Positions 10,813 through 23,209 are shown, counted from the first letter of the stretch. The stretch: DNA of 64,000 nucleotides from Paramecium octaurelia (GCA_905182995.1 CAJJDP010000030.1:376747-440746), one strand, 5' to 3'. The notes: generated by a model from the letters alone, not told the origin. Translations and numbers: made by a program.

Positions 10813-13470
10813 ATGGCTTAGAACCAAATAGTAGGAGCAATTAAAATAAAGGATGGATTATTTATTGGGGATGAATTTGCATCATAGGTTTAGTATTGAA
10901 TTTAAAAAAGGATCGAGAATTTATAATTACAAATAAAGTAACTCATATTATTAATTGTGCTGGCACAGAAGTTCAAAATAAATGGACATTGATGGGTGCA
11001 AAGTATTTAACTTTTAATTGGTTGGAGTAAGATAATGAAGTATCAATTCAAATGTTGATATTTAGGTGTTATTTGATGAACGAGGTGAAAATGTAAATAA
11101 AATATTTACATTCATTGAAGAATGTTTTCAATAAGGAGAGAGTTGCCTAGTACATTCAGTTAGAGGATAGAGTAGAGCATGTTGTGTGCTTGCTGCTTAT
11201 TTTATGAAAAAGTTCGTTAAATAATTTAAATTTTTAGATATTCTTGGACATTATATAAAACATTAGAATTTTTGAATTCCAGACGTCCAGATCTTGAAAT
11301 TCGAGCATCCTTTTTTTATTAACTAAACGCATTGGAAAACAGAATGAATAAACTCGGACCAAAAAGAACTGCTTCATGGAATGAACTATCAACTGATGAA
11401 TAAAATCCTTAGCATGTTTAGGAGGAGTTAATCATTAGAAATACTTTTTTGAATTCTCATAATGGTCCTGTCGATGAAATATATACTAACTTATAAGCTA
11501 AATAGGTATAGATTCACATAATACTTAAAGGGAGTCTTGGGAAAACCTAGCAATCAGAAGTTAAAATGGAGAGACTAAATGAATAAAGAGAATATTCAAT
11601 TAGCAACTCTGGTCTATTCAGGTTCCCCTGATTTCGTGCCTACTTCTGAAGTGAATCTAAAACGCGATTCTGAGACTTCAATTTTAAAAGTAAAATTAGA
11701 ATTTAATTAGGGAGCATAAAAAAACCAATCTTTGATCTAATTGCCTAAACAACCCTAAATCTAAACTAGTTTTCCAAAAAGCACTTAGAATGTAATAACT
11801 CAAGTAAGATAAGAAAGCAGTAAATCATAATAACAAGAATAAAATGACATTATAATGAATTCTAATCTAAATAATGCAAAATTAATTAACAATCCTTCAT
11901 TTTAGAATATGCTTATGAATTGTGCTGCTGCAAAAAGCAGAACACCATAATAATAATAATAGTAAATAACATAATAACAATAATAAAATATCATTGAATT
12001 AAATAACAAAAAACCTTAATTGATTAATAATTTTGTAAAGAATTCAGAGAATACAACTCAATAATAACCTACTGCTGGATCTATTTTGAGTAGCAGCAAT
12101 TAAATCTATTAGAACTGTTCAAATCCAATCAGAAGCAATTCTTTATAATAAAATGACGATAAAAAGTTATCGACTGATATTTCTAATTAGACCAGACCTA
12201 GCTCTTTGAAATAAAAAGATAACTAAAATTCCATTTTAACCAACTTTTAGGAATTTAAAAATCAAGTTTAATAATCCTTAAATTATTTTAATAAATAGGC
12301 TGAAGCGTTATTGAATTTTGATAAGTCATCCTAATAATCTCAAGCAACACAATTAATAAATTAAACTAATAATACAATCTAATAAAAAAGTAAATTAGAT
12401 TAATTAATTAGTCCAACATCAATTTAAACTATGAATTCTACTAAGCATTCAGAAATTCAAAAAACATTAACTTAATCAATTTCATAATTATAATCTAGTT
12501 ATTAAAAGTTTTAGCAACTTTAGCAAAAAAATTAAATTAAACAATCCTAATCTCAATCTTGCATTTAAAAATAACACATTTAAAACACTGAATTCTCCTA
12601 ATATAATCAACCCATGATTCTAAATTAAACCAACATATAGGATAGAAGTTCCTCTATAACTAAGAATTAGGAAACCTTAGATTCCAAACTCAGACCTAGT
12701 AGTACTGATGTCAAAGATACTTAAAAATCTAATGTGTTACAAAAAAAAGAAAGTTTGTCTCCATTTTCAAAAGATCCATTAAAAAAAGTATCTTAACAGG
12801 GACCTCCTTTACCTTAATCTAGTTCTCAAATATATTTACGAAATGTTTAATGTAGAAGACAAGCAGCATCTACGTTGAGGAACTAATAAAAGCCAAATAA
12901 CTCATTCTAAGATAAATACTTAAATTAAAGTGCAAATTAAGCTTAAAATAACAGTTTTAATAATAATAGTAATTCCGCTATAGAGGCTGAATAAAAGTAA
13001 TAAGCAAAAGGCATAGTTACAGACCTCAATTAGTTTAAGAAACTAATATCACCTTAAAATTTAACAAAGAGTTAGGCATCCTTTATTAAGAATTAACCTA
13101 TAAGAGTCTTATAAGAATTGACAGAAAAGACTTAATCACAAAAATAAGTGTATGATCTTAATAATATTTTCTAGAAAAACCAAAGATAATGTGTCATCAA
13201 CCAGTTTTACTTTAGTTCAAAAAACTTCCTCTGTAAATACAAGAACCTTTTCACCGGCTATTAAAAGTATTCAAATATTAATTAAATTAAGATGAACCTA
13301 AGAGTAAGGCAACGAACGTTTCTAATGTCAGACATAAAATTAGGAATTCATCTCCAGGTATAATTAATTATCACATATCATAAGGAATATCAAAGGATTA
13401 GGATTAGTCTAATTCATTTTAAAACATATCATCAACTTTACAAGGAAAAAATAGTTGGAAAATGCTTTGA
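10813..13470 (+). CDS. catalytically dead dual-specificity phosphatase with long Gln-rich tail
   Basis: Six introns of 23-26 nt join to 835 residues. The first ~190 residues form a dual-specificity phosphatase fold: IKDGLFIGDEFAS, ITNKVTHIINCAG, KYLTFNWLEQDNE and the P-loop region CLVHSVRGQSRACC, then TLEFLNSRRPDLEIR. The signature HCxxGxxR is HSVRGQSR here: the catalytic cysteine is serine, so phosphatase activity is not expected and a substrate-trapping or docking role is inferred, as for other pseudophosphatases. The remaining ~640 residues are low-complexity, rich in Gln, Asn and Ser, with runs of Gln encoded by consecutive TAA codons near 11950-11990. The gene diverges from ISCU. Confidence 0.85.
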
Positions 13471-13680
13471 TCCAAGTACTTTTATTTTTTATTTTTTTTA
13501 AATATATTTTAATAATAAGTATTTAATAATTTATAAAACAAAAATCAATCTGTTAAAGTATTATGCGAGTTTAATTCATTGTCTAAATTTCTAAAAGTAT
13601 CTTCCATAATAAATTTAGATCCTTGTTATTATTAAAAGGTAATATGATGAGCGCCTAAATGTTCACTTAAGCTATTTCTG

Positions 13681-15075
13681 TCATTTTCTTTTTCTTATAT
13701 ATGATATCTAGAGGAGTTATTATAATAATATTTACATATCTGCAGATTACAGTGAGTATTTATCTGCGTCATTGGAATCAAATGTCTTTTTGTTAAATTA
13801 ACTGTCTTACTCATTAGAACAATACAATAAAGTTTACAAATTTTAGATTTCATAATGCTAGTTCATAATGGTTTTCTATTATGATTCAATTTATCTTTTT
13901 TAGATTTAAATAATTTGTTTCATTTTATTAAGTTCTTTTTATAGAACAGCAGAATTATTGAATGGTTGGTTTACCTTCTTGTCCTTTAATAAGAATTGAT
14001 TTATAACAGTTTACATTTCAACTAATTTTTATTCACATATATCTTTTTCTTTTTGTAATTGCTCTAATTGAGCTTGATACAAGAGGACATCGTTTTACAC
14101 AGATGATCTTCTTGATAAAGACTCAAATTAATTGCTTTTCTTTTGATTTAGAATATTTAATTATTGTTATTATTTTAAGGCTTATAGCTCATCTTACTTT
14201 TATTCCAACTTATTCATTATATCATATTATTATTATTCTAGATTTTCAAACTAATGTTTTAAATGTTGAATTGATGAATCTTTAGCTAATAGCAGTTGTT
14301 TATGCTCATTTAATTCACTTTACAATTATGAAATTTCTTTATTTTTTTAAATTAAGAGTTATTCATTGTTATTATTAATTGCCTTGTTTCTCTCACTTCG
14401 TATTAGTTTCATATCTTCTATTAATTGTTGATTTTATTATTTTAGAAGATTATACTCTTTATTTTATTACTCTAAATTAGATCTCATAAACTCAAGATCC
14501 TTCAACATTTCCTCTGTTTGAGAATATAATTTTTGATTATCTTAATTTAAACAATTATTAGCCTCTTATAATTTTTAATTTTCTTGTTCTTTTTGTGTTA
14601 ATAATTATTTTGACTCTCTCAACAACAAATTAAGTTACTCAATTCTTTCGCTTTGATCTTTTTACAAAATGGATTTTTATGAAGAAATATTCTTGATATT
14701 TACTTAATCTTCTGATTATTTAAGTTAAGGTTTTAAACAAGCATGAGTATGAGGACTATAAGATTAACTGTTTTAGGAATTGTCAGGAGTTTTATCATAA
14801 TGAAAACTAGCAGTTGTTTTAGTAGGAGTTTTCTTTAATAGATGTTCTTTGGATTTGTTGATAGATGTATCCAGTCTTAAATTTCCTGCACTGCTTATAT
14901 GCATTTATTTCACTATATCTAGTGCTTTGGTTGATTGTTGGGATTCCAATTTATTTTTGGAGTTGAGGAGCATATCAATTCTTAATGGTTGCATGGGCAT
15001 AGATAGTATGTCTGGCTAAGGACTTTTGAGAGGTTTGTCCTAGGGAACAGAATTTTTTGATTTTGAGATATTCAT
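13681..15075 (-). CDS. coiled-coil protein, unknown function
   Basis: A single intronless ciliate-code frame of 464 residues from ATG 15073-15075 to TGA 13681-13683. The first ~130 residues are Ser/Pro/Lys-rich (SVPQDKPLKSPQPD, LLKKTPTKTTASFHYDK) and likely disordered with candidate kinase sites. From about residue 140 to 420 the protein is coiled coil, dense in Leu, Gln, Glu and Asn. The tail is basic (SYIRKRK). No family recognised. Its layout (disordered head, long coil) resembles the other coiled-coil proteins in this window, but the sequences differ and I see no sign they are paralogues. Confidence 0.85.
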
Positions 15076-15114
15076 TAACGACTAAAATATTATATATTAA
15101 CAATAATTTAATAT

Positions 15115-17466
15115 TCAATTTTGCATTTAATTCTGATTCACTTTTTTGAGAAATCCAACTACTTCAATTTAAAATTTCTTAGCCAAGTCTGAGAGATCTT
15201 CTTTGTTTCTATCGATTACTTTTTGTAATTTTGGTGTTTAAACTATAATTTTAAATTGTTCAATCACTCTATCATATTTTTGAATCCTTTCTTCCCTTGT
15301 TAAATCTGCCTTTGATAGTTAATTGAATAGTTTGATATTAAGGATTTCCTGAGATAGTTGATAATAGAATTACATCTCGAAATTGATTTAATGTTGTCCA
15401 AGCAAAATCAAGTCCTCCCCTTATATGGTTAGTGTACTTTGACTCAATCAGAATTCTGGCTTTTTCCAATAACATGGGGATAGAATCCATAGGGACTTGT
15501 CCAAATTTGGATGATTGGGAATAGAGAGACAATGCATCTTGTAAAATGGATGGTTCTGTTACTCTAATATAAAATACAAATTTTACTGAGTGATAGCATT
15601 CATAGCAGATTTAAGATTGTTATTACTCCACCAATGAAGTATAGGTTTCATATAATTAATTCTTTAAGTCAGGACTGATTAAACTTTATTGTGATCTTTG
15701 ACAATTTCATGGATAAGATCTACTTGTTTAAATTTTTCTTTGTTCTAATCCCCCATCATAAATTAAGAAAGAGTTAAATCGCTTGAATTAATAATCTCAG
15801 ATTCATCTTAGGGTTTATCTTCCTCATCAATATTTGGAAGGATCACTTAAGGAACCTAAAGATATGAAAGAGGTTTTTATGGATTATGCTAGGGCGTGTG
15901 TACTTGATTTGAATAATATGGATTTTAATCATGATTTTAGAATTGTTACTATGGTTATTAAGTTAATAAGTTTTATTGTAAGAATAACTGATTCTGTTAT
16001 TATTGTTGTTGATAGAGTTGGTTAGGTTGTTGTTGATAAATTGGATTAGGTTGTTATTGATATAGAAAAGGAGCTTATTACTAAAATGACTGAGGCTATT
16101 AAATTTAGTACTAATAAAACATTTGTTATTGAGGGTATTACTATAATTATTGATAGGCATTATTATTAAGATATGGTGATCCAATCATCTATTATTATTA
16201 ATAATAAGGCTGCTATTATTATTATTGCTAAATCTCCTTTAATTGTTCGTTTGACTTTTAACGATCATATTAATAATCTTGATTCAATATATTCTATGCT
16301 TGCATCTGCAAAGAGGGTTTACTTTTAACTTTACTCTCGGAATCTGAAGGCTTCGGATTCGCAGTTTAGATTTCAGATCTTTTGTCAGGTGTCCTACCTC
16401 GTTTGATAGAAGCACCACCTCCACTAGATCTAACATCAATACTTTTTGGATCTTAGCAAATGGTTTTGAGATTGACTCCATGAAGAGTAAATCCAGTTTG
16501 CACATTAGATGCAAGTCCCAATAACTGATCTTTTTCTTGAACTACTATCAAGTCTAGGACTCCTCTCCAACTGCTCTCTACATTATCCAAAAGTTAACAA
16601 TCATGTTCTACATCCCAAACTTTTAGTGAATCGTAAGCTGCAGAATATAATGCTTTTCCATTTTATTCAAATAATATGGATTAAATTGGAGTTGTGTCAG
16701 TTCTAGTAGATGATATCTAATTTATCAAAAAGATCAAATTACTTAATTTAATCGATCTAAGTCCCAATATCTGACACATCTATCTCCTCCACCTGAAGCC
16801 AATGCTTTATCAACAGGATTGAAACTTAGACATGTTATTTGACTATCATGTTAGGTAAAAGATGCTATTATTTTTGCTTATGCAATATCCCAAATTTTAA
16901 CTTATCCATCGTTTGAACCTGATGCCAATAGCTTACAATTTGGAGAGACTGCCAAAGCATTGATTTACATGCTATGGCCTTTGAATTGATTGACTGCAGT
17001 TTTGGTCCTCAAATCCCATAATTTGATTGAAGTGTCATAGGCTCCGCTTAGGAGTAGATGCTTATTTTCTTCAGTTGGATAAATACAAAGTGTATTAACA
17101 CAAGTAGTATGTCCTTTAAGTGTTTAAATTTCTATATGAATGAATATGATTTACATTTTTGGCTTTCAACATCCCAGATATTGATGATCCCTCTATTAGA
17201 TCCTGAGAATAATTCAGTTTCACAAAAGCTAAAATTCACACTAGCAACTTCAACTTAAGCATTAGAATTATTTTATGAACTTAATGTCTAGCAATTTATC
17301 ATTGAAATACAGCAATTGGTTTTTGATTTCCAATTTACCAGATTTGAACACAATTCTTTTCATCTCCACCAGCTATTAATTTCTTAGTGTAGGTTCCAAA
17401 TTTTGCACAAAGCACTTTTGATGTGACACATAAATCAGCTTAATTTATTATTTGAATTACATACAT
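15115..17466 (-). CDS. KATNB1: katanin p80 (WD40/con80) subunit
   Basis: Regulatory subunit of the microtubule-severing ATPase katanin; targets the p60 subunit and acts in cilia and basal bodies. Five introns join to 743 residues. WD40 repeats fill roughly residues 10-300 (SGSNRGIINIWDVE, LKGHTTCVNTL, LSGAYDTSIKLWDLR, FKGHSMQINALAVSP, ASGSNDGQVKIWDI, FTQHDSQITCLSFNP, ASGGGDRCVRYWDL). A Gln/Asn/Tyr-rich linker (about 15,900-16,260) follows, then the con80 domain: LTQRINYMKPILHWW, SIPMLLEKARILIESKY, LTREERIQKYDRVIEQFK. WD40 plus con80 is diagnostic of p80. The Gln-rich linker produces deceptive plus-strand frames at 15834-16200. Confidence 0.95.
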
Positions 17467-17528
17467 AGTTTCTAATTTCTCTTTTTCATTTATAAAATAT
17501 ATAATAATTAAATATAATTACTAATATT

Positions 17529-19110
17529 TCATTTGTCACTTTTAATCCATTGCTCTAGTTTCGCCAATCTTTCATGATCAACTTTTTGAGCCTACAAATA
17601 AGTTAGAAACAATAATATACTTTTTATGATAATTAAAAATTTATATTTCTCCAAAAGAATCTTCAATGGCTTTTTTAGCCCCGTCTTTAGACCACTAAGA
17701 TTATTGATAGAATTGTTCCCAGATTGATATCTTGTAATCGGAGCTTCTAAATCATAGGACAAATCCCACAAATCAACATAACCTTCCCCATCAACCGTTG
17801 AAAATAATGAAGGATGTTATCCATTCCATTATACATCATATACATAATCTTCTAAACATTCAAAAGATGCTAGGCATTTGGCTTCCGACTGTGTTCTTGT
17901 ATTCCATAATTTGCATGTCCAGTCAAATGAACTACTCAGTAGTAAATTAGATATTATTGGTGACGCTTATGGAGATGAATTTATTGAAATTCCACTCACA
18001 GGAGCTAAATGTTCCTCAAATGGAATAACAATATTTTCATTTATATTTTGATGCAATTTGGTTTGTAAACACATCCATCTTCAGCACCAACATAGAAATT
18101 ATTGGCATCTCCTTGAGGGAACATCATGCAGGTTGCATTTACTTCAACCTAAAGGTTTGTTAATTATTATTTATTCTTGGTTTTCAAATCTATGATTGTT
18201 TTTTTTGTGGTTAATTAAATTAAGCTAAATTCCATATACATATTCTTCCATCATTTGATGCAGATATTAAGTTATTTGCATTCTGTGATCCAACAATATT
18301 TAATCCATAAATAGGATAACTATGTCCACCACTATTCAAAGTTGATCTCTTCTTAGGAGTGTGCTTTGCTCTCAAGTCCCAAACAACGACTTAGTCATTG
18401 TATAATCCTCACTATATTTGGACTGAAGGGATGAAAACAGGCTGTCAGGTCTAGATTTTAACTGCAAAAACCATAAAAGAACCACTCTCACTTAATCTGT
18501 TATTGATCCTTCTTCATTTTAGGAATATGAGGCTAAGAATGTATGAGGTAATTGGGCGACCACTATGTTGATGTTACAACCCTGTTCTCTGTATATAATT
18601 TATCACTAAATGAAAGTAATTTCGTTAGACTGTCCTTACCTATTTCTTAAGTCACTTATTAAGTGTTCATTAAGTCTTCAAGGACTCAACTCCTGCCCCA
18701 TGAATGGCTTTATCTATAGTTTTCGAACTTCTTGAAAAAAACCTCTAAAATGATTGGGATCTCTTCAGTGGATATATTCTTTTCTATTTTTTCAATTGGT
18801 TTTTAGCGCTTTAAAAAACTTCTTTTTTTCCTTGAATCTCTCCTCACATTCTCCATCAATGAAATTACTTGATCCTCATTTTCATGTTAAGAAGATGAAA
18901 TCTCAAATTCACATTGTACACCAAACTCTATTGTCATAACTTCTGCTTGAGGAGGAGCAGAGTTATTCGAATACTTTTCTATTGTCTAAAACCCTAATTT
19001 TTTTCGCTTTGTTTGCAAATATAAACTTATTAAATCTGACTATTCTGAATGTGCTATGGCAGCCTAATTTTAAGGGGGCTGCTCCTTTTAAGGAGATTAA
19101 TTGATTTGAT
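17529..19110 (-). pseudogene. DYNC1I: cytoplasmic dynein intermediate chain, frame-disrupted
   Basis: Homology to dynein intermediate chain runs the whole length in order: an N-terminal KLGFQTIEKYSN...PPQAEVM segment, SSKTIDKAIHGAG, the first blade NRVVTSTQWSPNY, ASYSQNEEGSITDQ, TACFHPFSPNI, GLYNDQVVVWDLRAKHTP, NSGGHSYPIYGLNIVGSQN, LISASNDGRICIWNL, EEHLAPVSGIS, LSSSFDWTCKLWNTR and EDYVYDVQWNGQHPSLFSTVDG. The frame changes at least six times between these blocks (near 18554, 18445, 18408, 18195, 18065 and 17698) by gains or losses of 1-5 nt that no GT...AG intron explains. I therefore call it a decaying copy rather than a working gene. The upstream boundary and start codon are not resolved. 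Confidence 0.65.
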
Positions 19111-19577
19111 TAATTTCTTATGCTTAAATTACTTATTAAGGTTACTTGTTAGTAGAAGTCTATTGAGATTATTCAAGTTTCTATTAATAATTTAAATAGC
19201 TTAAATAAAAATTACGCTGCAATCCTATCTCATTTTTCTTGCAATAATCGTTATTTATCTTGTTAACTAATCATAAAATTTATATTTGAATTGATATTTT
19301 ATTTAATACAATGCATATTTAATAATAAGTTGGCATTTATTATAATTATTTTGACATTTCAATGATTTAGAGTAGAGATTGATTGAACTTTCATAGTGAT
19401 GTACAAGTTACAAACATTTTTATTGAGCTTCTTACTTCTATCTTGTTGGAGAATAAGCTAAAATACTTTTAATTAATGATCTCAAAATCCAGAAGCATTA
19501 TTTTTTGTCAAAAAGTAACTCCAAATAATGGTTGTAGAATTATTAATATTTCATATAATTATAACAACATCATTATT
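19111..19577. other. intergenic with a short signal-peptide-like frame
   Basis: AT-rich. A 26-codon frame at 19399-19479 reads YKLQTFLLSFLLLSCW, like a secretory signal, but ends at once; continuation is not supported. It may be the relic of a gene whose body is lost next to the inverted repeat. Confidence 0.25.
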
Positions 19578-20142
19578 TAATAAAATTGAATGATTAAAGG
19601 GATTGGCAGATAAATATAGAGGATATGTTATAAAAAGGAAAATATAAAAAATAAATTTGCAGAAGAGTGCCAAGAGTATGTGTGATTTAAATTTGATGAA
19701 ATTTGAAGTAACTCTTTAGCGTGTCTGCTTACCTATTGGAATACAAATTAAATAAATAATTAGTGAAATAGAATCAAAATAATTATGGGTTTGCATTCAT
19801 TAAAAAAAGGTTCTATTTTATTAAAGCTTTTATTATTATTATATAATCATTATATATATATATAATAATAATAATAGTATTCACTTTTAAATTAAAATAG
19901 CTCAAAAAAAATAAAAAGAATTATGACAGAAGAGTGCCAAGAGTATAATGTGTAAATTGATTTTGATTAAATTGAAGTAACCCTTTAGCGTGTCTGCTTA
20001 TTTATTTCACTAATAATTAGATAAATAGTTTGTAAAATTGAAATCAATTAATTATGGGTTGCTATTAATAAAAACGTTCTATTTATAAAATCTTTATTAT
20101 TACTACAAAATTCTATTATAAAAATCATTATATCTAGAATAA
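19578..20142 (+). repeat. left arm of a ~570-bp inverted repeat (two tandem gene-like units)
   Basis: This segment matches the reverse complement of 24676-25249 over its whole length. Each arm holds two related units in tandem, the first around 19590-19850 and the second around 19921-20142. Both carry the coding-like blocks AEECQEY or TEECQEY, EVTLQRVCL and a shared ISEIESKQLWV / IEINQLWV segment. Unit 1 has an in-frame TGA and frameshifts. Unit 2 reads through as a 90-codon frame. Between them is a TA/TAA simple-repeat tract. The arms face each other across about 4.5 kb. Confidence 0.85.
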
Positions 20143-20195
20143 TTTTAATATATATTCAATTAAAATCAACTAATAGATTAGCAATATCTCTATGA
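19923..20195 (+). pseudogene. 90-residue frame in inverted-repeat unit 2, probable gene fragment
   Basis: ATG 19923 to TGA 20193-20195 gives 90 residues beginning TEECQEYNVQIDFDQIEVTL and turning into a Leu/Ile-rich stretch. The N-terminal ~30 residues are shared with unit 1, where the same block sits downstream of LADKYRGYVIKRKN, so the family member was longer and the ATG here is internal to it. An identical copy lies in the right arm on the other strand. I do not recognise the family. Most likely these are truncated copies of one gene; expression of this short frame cannot be excluded. Confidence 0.4.
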
Positions 20196-21109
20196 TTCAA
20201 TTATATTCTTCGAACTCCCTATTATTCCCAAGTTGCTATATTACTTGATTATATTACCCAATAATTTGATCCTAGTAATATTTTTATAAACAAGTATAAA
20301 CAGTATAGAATTAGTATTTTGGAACTTTATATTTTTTAATTTATTAATTGATCTTTAAAAACTCTTTTCATTACTTTAAATTAAGAATTACATGATCTTT
20401 TTTTTTGTGTAGTTTTTATTTTTAATTGGTAGTTGGGTTTTTATCGATTTTTAAATGTAAATCATCAACTGCTTCTTTAAGCAGCTAATCAAAAAAATCT
20501 AATTATCTCTTTTTAAATTTACAATTAATTCATTTATCAATACCTTAAACTTATTTGTTGCTTTATTTCAGGAATATTAAGTGCTCCAATATCTCCAATT
20601 TATATTGAACTCTTCTCCACAAAAGAAAATCCTTTGATTTAACTAAATTCACACAATAATATCTTAGCTGCCATAATTTCCATTCATCCAGAAGGAGAAT
20701 TATTAATTTTGAATAATAAAAGGCTTTTCAAAACTCCCCCAAATATATCCAAATATTCAACTATTATAAGAGTGCTGATTAGTTGGATAAGAGTCAATCC
20801 TCATTTCTATACGTTAAGAGTCAATATAGAATAAGAATAATTTATGAGTTGTAACTTTCTTATCATAAAGAAAGCGATTAAAATATCTTCAAATGGATCT
20901 TATGGCACAGTTATAAAATAATTCCTATTATTCTTTATATACTAGTAAAAATAATACTATCTGAAACAGTTTTTTATTTTATTGTATCTGAGAAATACAT
21001 TGCCTATCTATTTAAATAACTTCAATTGAAATAATTAAAAACATTCAAATAGTCGTCTTAAATCAATAATCTGAATTAGCCTGTAATTGATCATATTAAT
21101 AATTATATA
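20196..21109. other. spacer with a long coding-like stretch lacking a start
   Basis: From about 20392 to 21030 one plus-strand frame has no TGA and protein-like composition (FYRFLNVNHQLLLQAANQK, LIQLNSHNNILAAIISIHPE, ILNNKRLFKTPPNISKY, AIKISSNGSYGTVIK). The last piece resembles a kinase glycine loop, but no further kinase motifs follow. There is no ATG at its start and a competing frame (20453-20640) overlaps. It is best described as a possible gene remnant. Confidence 0.3.
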
Positions 21110-23209
21110 ATGTATTAGAAGGTTGTAAATTTGATACAAGTTGCTGATATGTTTGGAGCAGATATAACATTGAATATTTAAAATAAAGGAAAGTTTACTT
21201 CTATTTTTGGAGGTTTCATGAGTTTGATGGTGTGGTTTGTAATGCTTTACGTGTTTATTTCATAAGGAGTAGATTTGATTAATAGAGTAGACTAACAAGT
21301 AAACCTATGTTTAAGCTTAAGGCAGTAACTCGAACAATAAATGACATTTCTCCGAATGCAAGAGTTCTCAATATCTCTAATTTTATGATAGGCATTAAGT
21401 TGGATGACCCTTTATAAATTTTATTAAATACCACAAATTAGACAATGTTTAGCATTACTGTTTATTAGAACAATATTACAACCTTTCCAAATAAAACAAG
21501 AACCAAATCAGTTAATACAAGTCTAATTATAGAGCAATGCACTAGTTAACATTTTTAATCCTTAGATTTGATATCAGATTCTGATCAGGTAGAAACTTTT
21601 ACTAATTATTATTGTTTACCTCTAAATTACTCGTTTGTTTTAGAAGGTACATATAATTCATAGCATTTTTAATACACTCAAATCAAAGTGTCAGCTTGCA
21701 AAAACTCAACTCAATGTTTTACTGAGGATTAATTGAATTTATTATCAGAACGACAAACATTTAAATTATCTACTTTGATGTTTACTACAATTATAAATCC
21801 ATTCTCTAATGATGCAATAATATCTCAATAACTTTTTTAGGATTTTTATCAACAATCTACAAAACTTTAAGAATAGGTATCAGATATATTTTTGGAACCA
21901 AATACTCTGGAGATTGATAACTCAGTTTTTCCTTTTTAAGAAGATTCTTTCTTTGGAGAATTTTGGTCATTTCGTTTGGGAAATATCAGAAGTTTTATTG
22001 TAACTTAATATAAAATTATTAGAATGATTATGCCGAACCAACTAGTTATTTTGCTGTAAACCTTAGGATTTCTTCGGAATATTATTCTTCCTTTATATCT
22101 TTTAAGAAATTTGGTGATTTCATTTCTTTTATAGGAGGAACCTTAAAAATGATCACTAGTGTAATTGGTATTATTGTCATTAAGTATAATATAATTGGAT
22201 TTAAACTAATGCTTGCTAATACTCTATATTAGTGTAAATTGGATGATGTTTCAAAATCTCAAAAAAAGGCTGAACTAAATGATATTTTCAAATTTATTTA
22301 AAAAGAAAAAGAAAAGGCAGAAGCTATGTTACAAAAATTTAGAGGATCAACAAAAAAATTATTCTAATTTAATAAAGTCACAGGTATTTTTAAATCTTAA
22401 AGATTTTCTTAAATCTATAAATCAGATGCAGATTTAATCAAAGACGTTCAATAATAAACTAATCAAAAGAGATAGATTCAGTAAAATTAGAACCAATAAC
22501 TCATGAATATAAATCAATAGATCATCTTAAAGATGCTTTCATACAAAGTATGGTTGAACAATTGCTTATGGCTAATGAGAAAATTAGGTTAGGATTCAAT
22601 TTTATAGTCTATTATCTTTCCTGTTTCAGGCATTTTAAAAGATATAAAAGGATTTATATAGTACTTCAAAAATCGACAATCAATATTAATAATGACCTGG
22701 ACATTGTTCTAATTCTGCAAAAGCTCTAGGAGATAAATAAAATAAAGCAAATTTTGCTTGATGAAAAACAGTTGCAACTTTTTAATTATATTCCTTAGCC
22801 AATAATCACTTGGGATGGACATTAAGTTTAAAATTCACAATATACCAAGAATTCAATAGCTAAGTTAAATGTGATTGGTAAAGTATCTAAATATGATACA
22901 AGGAGTAAAATGCTAAAATTATTTAGAGCGTACTAAGAAGTACAATTAGATGAAAATGAAAAGTAAATTAATTCTCGGCTTGTAGAATATCTGGGGCCAG
23001 TTGTTTAAAAAGTTTTTCAGTAGTCTCATTAAATTACAGAAAACTATAATAAAATGAAATAAGAAGAATAAAATCAGATTAAAAGCACAAAAAGACCAAC
23101 TCTAAATACTATCAATTTAACGTAGAATGATTAAACTAGAATCTATGGTCCAAACTATTTGTTATCAAAATCAGATGCCATTGAGATGGAAGATATTGCA
23201 TTTGATTGA
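21110..23209 (+). CDS. two-TM ciliate membrane protein, unknown function
   Basis: Three introns of 23, 23 and 26 nt join to 675 residues, ATG 21110 to TGA 23207-23209. The N-terminus carries DITLNIQNKGKFTSIFGG followed by a transmembrane helix (MSLMVWFVMLYVFIS, about residues 38-55). A ~270-residue lumenal or extracellular part rich in Ser, Thr and Asn follows. A second membrane helix is near residues 330-355 (ISFIGGTLKMITSVIGIIVI). The cytoplasmic tail contains KRYKRIYIVLQKSTININ, LDIVLILQKLQEINKIKQIL and QLFNYIPQPII. I recall this layout, with the short helix-rich tail motif, as common in a ciliate-expanded membrane family, but no function is established for it. It lies between the inverted-repeat arms. 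Confidence 0.75.

Noticed and set aside
15834..16200. Plus-strand and alternative minus-strand frames in the katanin linker
   Set aside because: They mirror the Gln/Asn-rich linker; only one minus frame connects the WD40 part to con80.
19650..20000. The repeated, less AT-rich blocks in the inverted repeat as structured RNAs
   Set aside because: They translate in a common frame as a shared peptide (EECQEY, EVTLQRVCL) and show no stable fold, so decayed coding copies explain them better.
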